A DNA stretch of 64,000 bases. It comes from Hymenobacter chitinivorans DSM 11115. Its GTDB lineage: Bacteria; Bacteroidota; Bacteroidia; Cytophagales; Hymenobacteraceae. The notes beneath the pieces are model-generated. The model saw only the letters and a program-made list of their open reading frames with translations. It searched no databases and was not told where the DNA came from. This document shows positions 33,126 through 41,611 of the stretch, one piece after another. The translations under genes and the position numbers were made by a program. Each line of letters starts with the position of its first letter. Position 1 is the first letter of the stretch. Location: assembly GCF_002797555.1 (NCBI RefSeq), contig NZ_PGFA01000001.1:124001-188000 (forward strand), written 5' to 3'.

Positions 33126-35246
33126 ATGTTTCTCCGCTCCCTCTTGGTCCTGCTGTTTTTCGTCGTGGCCGCTCAGCGCAGTCTGGCCGACGACGGCTAC
33201 CGGCTGTGGCTCAAGTACGACCTGATTCCGGACGCGGGACTGCGCAAGGATTATCAAAAGGCGGCGGGCGTTATTGTGAGTAAGGGCAGCACGCCAATTC
33301 TGAAAACTGCCGCCGGGGAGCTGCAACAGGGCTTACAGGGTTTGCTAGGCCAATCCGTACCCGTGGTATCAGCCTCGAAAAAGGGACAAGGCACCATTAC
33401 TCTTGCCGTGGATGCTACCGCAAACGTTTCCGGACAGCCGCTGGGCAAGGATGGCTACTCGATTTCAACTCGCAGTGGCAACATCGTTGTTACCGGTCAG
33501 AGTGAATCGGGGGTGCTGTATGGCGCTTTTGCCCTGCTGCGTCAGATGCAGACGCGCCAGTCGCTCAAAGATTTAGCCCTGACCAGCAGCCCCCGGATTC
33601 AGTACCGCCTGCTCAACCACTGGGACAACCCCAACGGCACCGTGGAGCGCGGCTACGCAGGTTCCAGCATCTGGAAGTGGTACGAGCTGCCCGAGCGCCT
33701 CGACCCGCGCTACCAGGACTACGCCCGCGCCAATGCCTCGATTGGCATCAATGGCGTGGTAATCAACAACGTGAATGCCAGCGCCCGGTATTTGACGCCC
33801 GAATACATCGAAAAAGTAGCCGCTTTGGCCGGCGTAATGCGGCCCTACGGCATCCGGGTGTATATGTCGGTGCTCTGGGCCGCGCCTAAGGTAATTGGCG
33901 GGCTGAGCACTTCCGACCCGCTCGACCCCAAGGTAAAGCAGTGGTGGACCGACCGCACCAACGAGATTTATAAGGCTATTCCCGACTTCGGCGGCTTTCT
34001 GGTGAAGGCCAACTCGGAAGGGGAGCCCGGCCCCCAGGACTACGGCCGCGACCATGCCGACGGGGCCAACATGCTGGCCGACGCCCTCGGGCAGCACGAC
34101 GGCCTGGTGATGTGGCGGGCCTTTGTGTATAAAGCCAACTCCAACGGCGACCGGTTCAAGGAAGCCTACCAGGAATTCAAGCCCCTCGACGGCCGCTTCA
34201 AGCCCAAAACCCTGGTCCAGGTCAAGAACGGCCCGATTGACTTTCAGAGTCGGGAGCCGTTTCACCCGCTGTTCGGGGCCATGCCCCGCACCCCGCTGGT
34301 ACTGGAAGTGCAGATTACCCAGGAATACCTGGGCTTCGCAACGCACTTAGTGTATCTGGCGCCCATGTTCAAGGAAACCCTGGACGCCGACACCTACGCC
34401 AATGGCCAAGGCTCGACGGTGGCTAAGGTGGTAGACGGCTCGGTGGATAAGCATGCCATCAGCGGCATTGCCGGCGTGGCCAACATCGGCTCGGACCGCA
34501 ACTGGACCGGCCACCCAATGGGCCAGGCCAACTGGTACGCTTTCGGCCGCCTGGCCTGGGACCACACGCTTTCGGCGCAGGCTATTGCCGAGGAGTGGAC
34601 GCGCCTGACTCTAACCACCGAGCCCCGGGCCGTGCGCACCATTGCCGATGTGCTGGTCCGCTCGCGCGACATCTACGTGCGCTACACCACACCGCTGGGC
34701 TTGCACCACATTATGGGTCAGAGCATCCATTACGGCCCCGAGCCCTGGCTGGCAAGCAGTGCCCGGCCCGATTGGACTGCGGTGTACTACCACAAAGCCG
34801 ACGCCGCCGGCCTGGGCTTCGACCGCACGGAAAAAGGTAGCAACGCGCTGAGCTTGTACCGGCCTGAAGTGCAGCGCCAGTGGCAAGATCCCAAAACCTG
34901 CCCGCCCGACTACCTGCTCTGGTTTCACCACGTGGGCTGGAATCAGCAACTCAGCACCGGGCGCACCCTGTGGAACGAGCTCTGCACCCGCTACTACACC
35001 GGCGCCGACTCCGTGACCTGGATGCAGCAGCAGTGGGCAGCCGTGCAGCCCCAGATTGACCCCGAACTGCACGCCGACATAACCGGCCGCCTCCAAACCC
35101 AGCGCAAGGAAGCCCTCTGGTGGCGCGACGCCTGCGTGCTCTACTTCCAGACCCACGCCCGGCAGCCCATTCCGGCGCCCTTCGCGCCGCCCGCGCGCAC
35201 CCTCGACGACATCAAACGCCTGGTCATGATTTACCAGCTGCGCTAA
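33126..35246 (+). CDS. GH67 alpha-glucuronidase
   Basis: A 706-residue protein with a signal peptide (MFLRSLLVLLFFVVAAQRSLA), so periplasmic. It cleaves the alpha-1,2 bond between 4-O-methyl-glucuronate and the terminal xylose of xylo-oligosaccharides. Catalytic regions of the family are seen: general acid Glu in NSEGEPGP (about 298), Asp in NGPIDFQSREPFHPLFG (about 371) and Glu in LEVQITQEY (about 395). Length is as expected. Its base pair 33422-33434 carries a partial copy of the operator. It complements the GH115 at 57583-60198, which acts on internal residues. Confidence 0.95.
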   Translation: MFLRSLLVLLFFVVAAQRSLADDGYRLWLKYDLIPDAGLRKDYQKAAGVIVSKGSTPILKTAAGELQQGLQGLLGQSVPVVSASKKGQGTITLAVDATANVSGQPLGKDGYSISTRSGNIVVTGQSESGVLYGAFALLRQMQTRQSLKDLALTSSPRIQYRLLNHWDNPNGTVERGYAGSSIWKWYELPERLDPRYQDYARANASIGINGVVINNVNASARYLTPEYIEKVAALAGVMRPYGIRVYMSVLWAAPKVIGGLSTSDPLDPKVKQWWTDRTNEIYKAIPDFGGFLVKANSEGEPGPQDYGRDHADGANMLADALGQHDGLVMWRAFVYKANSNGDRFKEAYQEFKPLDGRFKPKTLVQVKNGPIDFQSREPFHPLFGAMPRTPLVLEVQITQEYLGFATHLVYLAPMFKETLDADTYANGQGSTVAKVVDGSVDKHAISGIAGVANIGSDRNWTGHPMGQANWYAFGRLAWDHTLSAQAIAEEWTRLTLTTEPRAVRTIADVLVRSRDIYVRYTTPLGLHHIMGQSIHYGPEPWLASSARPDWTAVYYHKADAAGLGFDRTEKGSNALSLYRPEVQRQWQDPKTCPPDYLLWFHHVGWNQQLSTGRTLWNELCTRYYTGADSVTWMQQQWAAVQPQIDPELHADITGRLQTQRKEALWWRDACVLYFQTHARQPIPAPFAPPARTLDDIKRLVMIYQLR
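33422..33434. promoter_or_regulatory. Partial operator inside the GH67 gene
   Basis: AAACGTTTCCGGA is identical to 13 central bases of the 32-bp palindrome at 31637-31668. It is in coding sequence, so a binding role (as for lac O2) is only possible, not shown. Confidence 0.3.
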
Positions 35247-35275
35247 CCGAATTGAATACTAATTACATACCCGTC

Positions 35276-36088
35276 ATGAAAAACATGCCGCACGTGAACG
35301 GTCACGCCGTGCACACCAGTACCATTACGCACCAAAACAGCTTTTCCCTGGAGGGGCAGCTGGCTTTAGTTACCGGAGGCGGAAGCGGCATCGGTCTGGC
35401 TATTGCCAGCTGCATGGTGCACGCCGGGGCTACGGTTATCATTACCGGCCGCCGGGAAGAGGTGCTGAAGGAAGCTGTAGACTCATTGGGCGAAGCTGCC
35501 CACTACATGGTCAACGATATTTGCGACCTGGCTTCCATTGAGGAAATGGTTGAGCAACTCGAAGCCTCCTATGGTCCACTCAGCATCGTGGTCAACAACG
35601 CCGGCATCAACCTCAAAAAACCCGCTTTGCAGGTGACTGACGAAGAGTTTCACAACATTCTGCACACCAACCTGAACTCGGTATTTGCCCTGACCCGGGC
35701 CTGCGCCCGCCGCATGGTGGAGCGGCAGCGCGGCGTGATTCTGATGATTTCCTCCATGGCGGCCTATTATGGCATCGATAGGGTAGTAGCCTACGCCGCG
35801 TCCAAGTCGGCGGTGGAAGGCATGGTGAAAGTGCTGGCCTCCGAGTTTTCCGGCGACAATGTGCGTGTCAACGCCATTGCGCCGGGCTTCATTGAAACCG
35901 AGATGAGCCGCAAGGCCATGAACAACGACCCCGACCGCCGCGACCGGGCCATGCGGCGCACGCCCATGGGCAAGTTCGGCCAGCCCGAAGACATCGGCAA
36001 TGCGGCCGTGTTTATGGCCTCCGACGCGGCCCGCTACATTACCGGCGTGTCCCTCCCCGTCGACGGCGGCAACTCCATCGGCTTCTGA
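35276..36088 (+). CDS. SDR-family oxidoreductase, probable D-mannonate or gluconate-type dehydrogenase
   Basis: A 270-residue protein from the ATG at 35276; an upstream open frame runs into the GH67 gene but has no family support. The cofactor motif TGGGSGIG is at about 37-44, the catalytic Ser in ISSMAAYYG and the YxxxK pair in YAASK. It resembles the IdnO/KduD class more than the SDR at 14686-15501. In this unit, with uxuA2 and GH67, it most likely reduces fructuronate to mannonate. It starts 29 bp after GH67. Confidence 0.75.
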   Translation: MKNMPHVNGHAVHTSTITHQNSFSLEGQLALVTGGGSGIGLAIASCMVHAGATVIITGRREEVLKEAVDSLGEAAHYMVNDICDLASIEEMVEQLEASYGPLSIVVNNAGINLKKPALQVTDEEFHNILHTNLNSVFALTRACARRMVERQRGVILMISSMAAYYGIDRVVAYAASKSAVEGMVKVLASEFSGDNVRVNAIAPGFIETEMSRKAMNNDPDRRDRAMRRTPMGKFGQPEDIGNAAVFMASDAARYITGVSLPVDGGNSIGF

Positions 36089-36127
36089 TACTTCGAAACC
36101 TAAAAAACCCTTAAAACTCCCACACCC

Positions 36128-39100
36128 ATGTATCAACCAATACGCAAAACGGCCTTTTGCCTAAGCTGGCCGCTGTTTGTGGCCTCCGGGCTACCCTTGG
36201 CTGGGGCGGTGCTAATGCCTTCCCAGGCCTGGGCCCAAGCCACCCAAACCATTTCGGGCAAGATTACCAGTTCCGACAACGGCGAAACGCTACCCGGCGT
36301 GACGGTGCTGCAGAAAGGAACCACCAACGGCGTTTCCTCCAACTCCGACGGTTCCTTTACCCTGCAGGCGCCCCTGGGTAGTACCCTGGTCTTCAGCGCC
36401 GTGGGCTACGTAAGCAAAGAAATAACCGTAACCGACCCCACGGTAAACGTAACGCTGGGCGCCGACGTGAAGGCCCTGAACGAAGTAGTAGTGGTAGGCT
36501 ACGGCACTCAGAGAGCAGAAGCGGTAACTGGCTCAGTCGCTTCCGTCAGTGGAGAGACCTTGCGCGAAGTACCCTCTGCCAACATCTCCCAGGCCTTACA
36601 AGGCCGTTTGCCAGGGGTAGAGTTTTCGCAATCCTCCTCCCAGCCGGGTGCTACCACGCAAATTCGGATCCGCGGTACTCGCTCCCTGGGGGCCAGCAAT
36701 GATCCATTGGTGGTATTGGATGGTATTCCTTTCCCGGGTTCAATTGGCGATATCAACCCCAACGATATTCAGAGTGTAGATATTCTGAAAGATGCGTCGG
36801 CCACGGCTATTTACGGGTCGCGTGGGGCGAATGGCGTTGTCTTAATAACCACCAAAACCGGTAAAAAAGGGCAAAAACCGCAAATTACCTACGACAGTTT
36901 TGTTGGCGCAAAAACTCTTTTCGCCAAATACCCCATGATGAATGGGCCGGAGTTTGTTGCCCTGCGCAAAGCGGCCGGCCTGTATAAGAACGCCTTGGAT
37001 GAAGCCGATGATGTAGATACTGATTGGCAGGACTTGTTGTATAAAACGGGTATTCAATCAAACCACAACCTAGGGGTTTCCGGTGGCACTGACAACGGCC
37101 GCTACAATTTCAATGCGGGGTATTATAAGGAAGAAGGGGTAATTCCGACCCAGCAATACACCCGTTATTCCGTACGTGGAACGCTTGACCAAGGTGTTGG
37201 TAAATACATCCGGTTGGGTTTCACTACCAATAATACCTACAACCTATCCGAAGGCTCGAATGTGGGTATATATGGCATTCTGAACTCCTCGCCAATCGCC
37301 AATCCTTACAATCCTGATGGCAGCTTAAAAAGAACTATCAGAATGCCGTTGGATGAGCAATGGGTGTACACCAGGGGCATCGTAGAAGATTTGAGCGATA
37401 GGTGGTTAAGTGAAACCAGGTCTATTGCCACGTACAATACCATCTTCGCGGAAGTTAAAATGCCGGGCGTCGAGGGATTGAAGTACCGGGTCAACCTCGG
37501 GGCAAACTATCGGCAAAGCCAGGGTGGCTCTTACACCGGCCAGGGAATCAACGCGGTGAACCCCACTACCGTTTCTACGGCATCCGTTAGCAACCAAGTT
37601 ACCAGAGACTGGACGATTGAAAATATCCTGTCTTACGACCGCACCTTTGCCGAGAAGCATAATGTAAATGTTATAGCCTTATATTCTGCCTCGGATAACG
37701 TTTTCAACCAAACGAGGATTGCGGCCCGGGATATTCCTTCGGACGCCTTTCAATACTATAACCTGGGTTTTGCCGCCGGCGAAATTACCGTAAACCCCAA
37801 CGAGCAACCGTACCGGAAATTCGGTCTGTTGTCTTACATGGGCCGCGTGATGTACTCCTATGATGACCGGTATTTGCTATCCGCTACGGTCCGTGCGGAT
37901 GGTTCCTCCCGGCTTTCCCCAGGGAATAAATGGAAAACCTACCCGGCGGTGTCGGTCGGCTGGAACGTAGCCAAAGAGTCGTTTATGCAGGATATTTCTG
38001 CCATAAACCTGTTGAAACTGCGGGCCGGTTACGGCATAACGTCAAACCAGTCGATCAACCCGTATGCTACCCTGGGCCTGTTGGCTACCCGGCCCTACAA
38101 TTTTGGCCCCACCAATTACCAGACGGGTCTGTTCGTAAGCCAGCTGCCGAATGCTGACTTAGGGTGGGAATTCTCTAAAACCTGGAACTACGGGTTGGAT
38201 TTCGCGGTCCTGAAAAACCGTATTTCGGGCACCGTGGAGTACTACCTCACCAACACCGAGGATGTTCTGCTGCCCTTGCCCTTACCTTCAACTTCGGGCG
38301 TAGATAGCTACACGGCCAACATTGGATCTACCCAAAACAAAGGGGTGGAACTGTCTTTGAACGGGGTAATCTTAGAGAATCTCAATGGCTGGACTTGGGA
38401 AGCTGGTTTTAACCTGTATGCCAACCGCAACAAGATTACGTCGCTGGCAGGCGCGCAAGACAGAGATGAAAACAACTGGTGGTTTGTTGGCAAACCTATC
38501 AACGTCATCTACGACTACGAGAAAATAGGCCTGTGGCAGCAAGATGATCCTTACAGAAGCATTCTGGAGCCCGGCGGAAACGCGGGGATGATCAAGGTGA
38601 AATACACTGGGGGGTATAACGCCGATGGTACCCCTTCCCGGGCCATTGGTCCGCAAGACCGTCAGATCCTGGATGTGAACCCAAACTTTCAAGGCGGTTT
38701 CAACACCCGGGTTTCGTACAAAGGATTCGATCTGAGTGCCGTTGGCGCCTACCAAAACGGCGGTCTTCTCAACAGTACCCTGTATGGGTCATCGGGCTAT
38801 CTTAATCTGATGAACGGTCGTCGGGGCAACGTGAAAGTGGATTACTGGACGCCGGAAAACACGGGTGCCAAGTACCCCAAACCAGGTGGTCTGGCCAGCG
38901 GCGACAACCCCAAGTATGGCAGTACGCTGGGGTACTTCGATGCCTCCTACCTGAAGATTCGCACCATTTCGCTGGGCTATAACTTTGATAACAACGCGTG
39001 GTTGAAAAGCGCCGGAGTTAGCCGCCTACGGGTGTACGCAACGGCCCAAAACCCATTTGTAATCTTCTCCCCCTACAAGAAAGAGTCGGGCATGGACCCG

Positions 39101-39226
39101 GAAACCAACTCTTACGCCGACCAAAACGTGGCCGTCACTACCGGCGTTCCGAACCGTCTGTTGACCATAGGTACTAACTCGCCTGCAACCCGCACCTACC
39201 TGGTAGGCCTGAACTTTACCTTCTAA
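36128..39226 (+). CDS. SusC-like TonB-dependent transporter of the xylan locus
   Basis: A 1032-residue protein with a long N-terminal signal region (to about QAWAQ, residue 37), the regulatory domain (about 40-115), the plug with NEVVVVGYGTQR and YGSRGANGVVLITTKTG, and a barrel ending in an aromatic residue (TF). It imports xylan oligosaccharides. After about base 36500 the codons become noticeably AT-richer than in the surrounding genes, whereas the first 370 bp look native. This suggests recombination or transfer of the ligand-binding part together with the following SusD. Confidence 0.95.
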   Translation: MYQPIRKTAFCLSWPLFVASGLPLAGAVLMPSQAWAQATQTISGKITSSDNGETLPGVTVLQKGTTNGVSSNSDGSFTLQAPLGSTLVFSAVGYVSKEITVTDPTVNVTLGADVKALNEVVVVGYGTQRAEAVTGSVASVSGETLREVPSANISQALQGRLPGVEFSQSSSQPGATTQIRIRGTRSLGASNDPLVVLDGIPFPGSIGDINPNDIQSVDILKDASATAIYGSRGANGVVLITTKTGKKGQKPQITYDSFVGAKTLFAKYPMMNGPEFVALRKAAGLYKNALDEADDVDTDWQDLLYKTGIQSNHNLGVSGGTDNGRYNFNAGYYKEEGVIPTQQYTRYSVRGTLDQGVGKYIRLGFTTNNTYNLSEGSNVGIYGILNSSPIANPYNPDGSLKRTIRMPLDEQWVYTRGIVEDLSDRWLSETRSIATYNTIFAEVKMPGVEGLKYRVNLGANYRQSQGGSYTGQGINAVNPTTVSTASVSNQVTRDWTIENILSYDRTFAEKHNVNVIALYSASDNVFNQTRIAARDIPSDAFQYYNLGFAAGEITVNPNEQPYRKFGLLSYMGRVMYSYDDRYLLSATVRADGSSRLSPGNKWKTYPAVSVGWNVAKESFMQDISAINLLKLRAGYGITSNQSINPYATLGLLATRPYNFGPTNYQTGLFVSQLPNADLGWEFSKTWNYGLDFAVLKNRISGTVEYYLTNTEDVLLPLPLPSTSGVDSYTANIGSTQNKGVELSLNGVILENLNGWTWEAGFNLYANRNKITSLAGAQDRDENNWWFVGKPINVIYDYEKIGLWQQDDPYRSILEPGGNAGMIKVKYTGGYNADGTPSRAIGPQDRQILDVNPNFQGGFNTRVSYKGFDLSAVGAYQNGGLLNSTLYGSSGYLNLMNGRRGNVKVDYWTPENTGAKYPKPGGLASGDNPKYGSTLGYFDASYLKIRTISLGYNFDNNAWLKSAGVSRLRVYATAQNPFVIFSPYKKESGMDPETNSYADQNVAVTTGVPNRLLTIGTNSPATRTYLVGLNFTF

Positions 39227-39237
39227 AAAAGAGCGAA

Positions 39238-41190
39238 ATGAAAAGCTTCAACATAAAATTCTTTATCGGGGCGGCCCTAATTTCCTTGTCCGCGCCGGGG
39301 TGTACCGACCTTTTGGAGGAAGAACCCAGGAGTGTTTACACGCCCGAATTTTTTCAGACGGAAAGAGGCGTGAATGGTGGCCTGACCTCCATGTACGCTC
39401 ACCTGCGCTACATCTACGGGGATGCTTACTTCTACAACACGACGCTGACGGGCACCGATGAGGTAACCTACGGCCGGGATGCCGACGAGAACTTCCTGGC
39501 CATGGACTTCTCCGGTCGGGCGGCACTCAACGCTACCAACAGCCGGGCAGATAGACTGTGGACGGCTGCCTTTCCGAACATCAACACGGCCAATGGTATT
39601 ATCAAGAATGCCAGCGCCGTAGGAACCATTTCGCCAGCCCTGGTGGCCGAAGCAAGATTTTTCCGCGCCTTCGATTACTTCATGCTGGTCCAAACCTTTG
39701 GTGGGGTGCCGCTGGATCTGGGCGCGGGAGAGTTGCAGTTCAACACCAATGCTTTCAGAACCTCGGTCCGCAATACGGTACCTGAGGTGTATACGAAAGC
39801 AATTTTCCCGGACTTGCTGCAGGCCATTACTGATTTGCCGGCCACGCCACGGGTGGTAGGTGGCGCCACCAAAACGGTTGCCCGCCTGTACCTGGCAAAG
39901 GCCTACCTGACCTATGCCTGGTGGCTGGAAAACCCGAACAATATTCCCACCTTCCCCGCAACTACCCGAACGGATCCTGCCGGTCACAACGCCCAGTACT
40001 ATTATCAGCAGGCGTATGATGTAGCGATGGCTGGTATTGAGAACCCCGGCCCATTCCGCTTGCAGAGCACGTACTACGATGTACACCTGGCAACGAATGA
40101 CCGCAATGCTGAAATGCTGCTGTTTGCGGACCACACTGAATCCAGCGAGCTATACAATGGCGGCAGCCTGACCTTTGGTAGCGGCGGGGCCCCGGATAAC
40201 TTTGCCGGCTGGATGATGACCTGGAACTATACCAACATCAGAAGTGCCACCAACGCCGACGGAACGGGTGCCGTATCTTCTGTGCAGCGGGAAGCCGTGC
40301 AGCCGTTAGGTCGTCCCTGGAACCGGATGGCTCCCACCATTGGTGCAGTGGAAACCACTTTTGCCGACAAAACGAATGATTCTCGTTACGATGGGACCTT
40401 TACCACTGTTTACCGTGGTAACTGGCCTAAAGGAGGCGTGGCTAACCCAACCTTGTACAATGCCAACAACCTGCCCGTTAGCCCCGGTGCCCCAATCCTG
40501 ACTTTCCTGGATGCCGAACCGGCTGGTACTATTACGTACCCTCCCGGAGGAGGCGCAAACAACGTAGGCGCAGGAGTGCTACCCGGCAGAGCGGATTATG
40601 TAATTTCTCCGCGTGGTATCAGCAGAATCGTGTATCCAGGCCTTTGGAAACTTGGTCCTTACCGTACCGATAATGGTTCCGGCTTAGGACAACCGAATGC
40701 TGCCAGTACGCGTCCGTTCAACATTGCCAAATTCTCGGAGCTGTACTTTGTAGCGGCAGAAGCAGCGGTAAAAGGAGCAAATACCAAAGCTGGTCAGGGT
40801 GCCCGGGAATTGATTAATGTTATTCGGGCCCGGGCCGGTAAGTGGCGCTTTGACAATAACGGAAACGTGGCCAAGGTGCAGGATAATAGCGCTGCTATGG
40901 TTGCGGCTACTCCCACCACTATCGACATCAACTACATCCTGGCAGAACGCTCCCGTGAGTACTACGCCGAAGGGTACCGCTGGTATGATCTGGTCCGTAC
41001 CCAAAAATGGACTGAGTTGGCTTCTACCTACCGTATTGGGGGAACCAACTACGGCGACCACACGCCTCAAAGCGTTACGCGTACCATTCAGCCGTATCAC
41101 TACCTGCGTCCTATTCCGCAGGTGCAGCTTGACCGTATGGATGTGTCAGCGGCGGAAAAAGCGGCTTATCAAAACCCAGGCTACCTATAG
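39238..41190 (+). CDS. SusD-like surface glycan-binding lipoprotein of the xylan locus
   Basis: A 650-residue protein with a lipoprotein signal (SLSAPGCTDLLEEEP, Cys near residue 22). RFFRAFDYFMLVQTFGGVPL and YILAERSREYYAEGYRWYDLVR are SusD-family landmarks. It starts 11 bp after SusC. The larger size fits the SusD branch seen with xylan-type systems, but substrate is inferred from the neighbours. Its base composition is as AT-rich as the second part of SusC. Confidence 0.94.
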   Translation: MKSFNIKFFIGAALISLSAPGCTDLLEEEPRSVYTPEFFQTERGVNGGLTSMYAHLRYIYGDAYFYNTTLTGTDEVTYGRDADENFLAMDFSGRAALNATNSRADRLWTAAFPNINTANGIIKNASAVGTISPALVAEARFFRAFDYFMLVQTFGGVPLDLGAGELQFNTNAFRTSVRNTVPEVYTKAIFPDLLQAITDLPATPRVVGGATKTVARLYLAKAYLTYAWWLENPNNIPTFPATTRTDPAGHNAQYYYQQAYDVAMAGIENPGPFRLQSTYYDVHLATNDRNAEMLLFADHTESSELYNGGSLTFGSGGAPDNFAGWMMTWNYTNIRSATNADGTGAVSSVQREAVQPLGRPWNRMAPTIGAVETTFADKTNDSRYDGTFTTVYRGNWPKGGVANPTLYNANNLPVSPGAPILTFLDAEPAGTITYPPGGGANNVGAGVLPGRADYVISPRGISRIVYPGLWKLGPYRTDNGSGLGQPNAASTRPFNIAKFSELYFVAAEAAVKGANTKAGQGARELINVIRARAGKWRFDNNGNVAKVQDNSAAMVAATPTTIDINYILAERSREYYAEGYRWYDLVRTQKWTELASTYRIGGTNYGDHTPQSVTRTIQPYHYLRPIPQVQLDRMDVSAAEKAAYQNPGYL

Positions 41191-41207
41191 CCTGCTGAAA
41201 AAGGCAA

Positions 41208-41246
41208 AAAAAGAGTGGGGGCTCCTAGTGAGCTTCCACTCTTTTT
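41208..41246 (+). terminator. Rho-independent terminator after susD
   Basis: A perfect 11-bp stem, AAAAAGAGTGG with CCACTCTTTTT, and a 17-nt loop, 18 bp after the SusD stop. It ends the uxuA2-GH67-SDR-SusC-SusD unit. Confidence 0.88.
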
Positions 41247-41611
41247 GCTTGACGCATTGCCTGCACAGGCAAGCACATGCCGCATTGGTACGCGCCGGCA
41301 CGCTGCTGGCGCCTGCGAAAAGTAGCTGCCTGCCTGAGTAGCAGCCTCCCACGCGTCGCCAACTGACAAAACCAACCACGGTGGTTCCCACGCGGCCATC
41401 GACAGTTCGCCTGACCACGCTTGGCAGGCTATTTCCCACCGCCAGAAAATGGCCGCGCCAGTGGCAAGCTACCCAGCGCCCTGGTTACCCGCAGTAAGTG
41501 CAACTGTTGTCAGAATAGTTGAAGTGAGCTGTGATTTCGCGCTGAAGTCGCCGCTTCCTTACGCGGGGTACTATACACTGGTCTAATCAACGCAATGGCT
41601 CTAATAATCTC
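41247..41611. other. Intergenic stretch before the acetylesterase; nothing recognised
   Basis: About 365 bp with no credible gene. Two short open frames on minus (to 41439) cross the terminator and have no domain. A small palindrome (GCCTGCACAGGC, 41266-41277) is visible. The promoter of the acetylesterase must lie here; no 32-bp palindrome is present. Confidence 0.5.

Noticed and set aside
36442..36455. GTAAACGTAACG in SusC as another LacI site
   Set aside because: It is in coding sequence, matches only half of the operator and is not palindromic.
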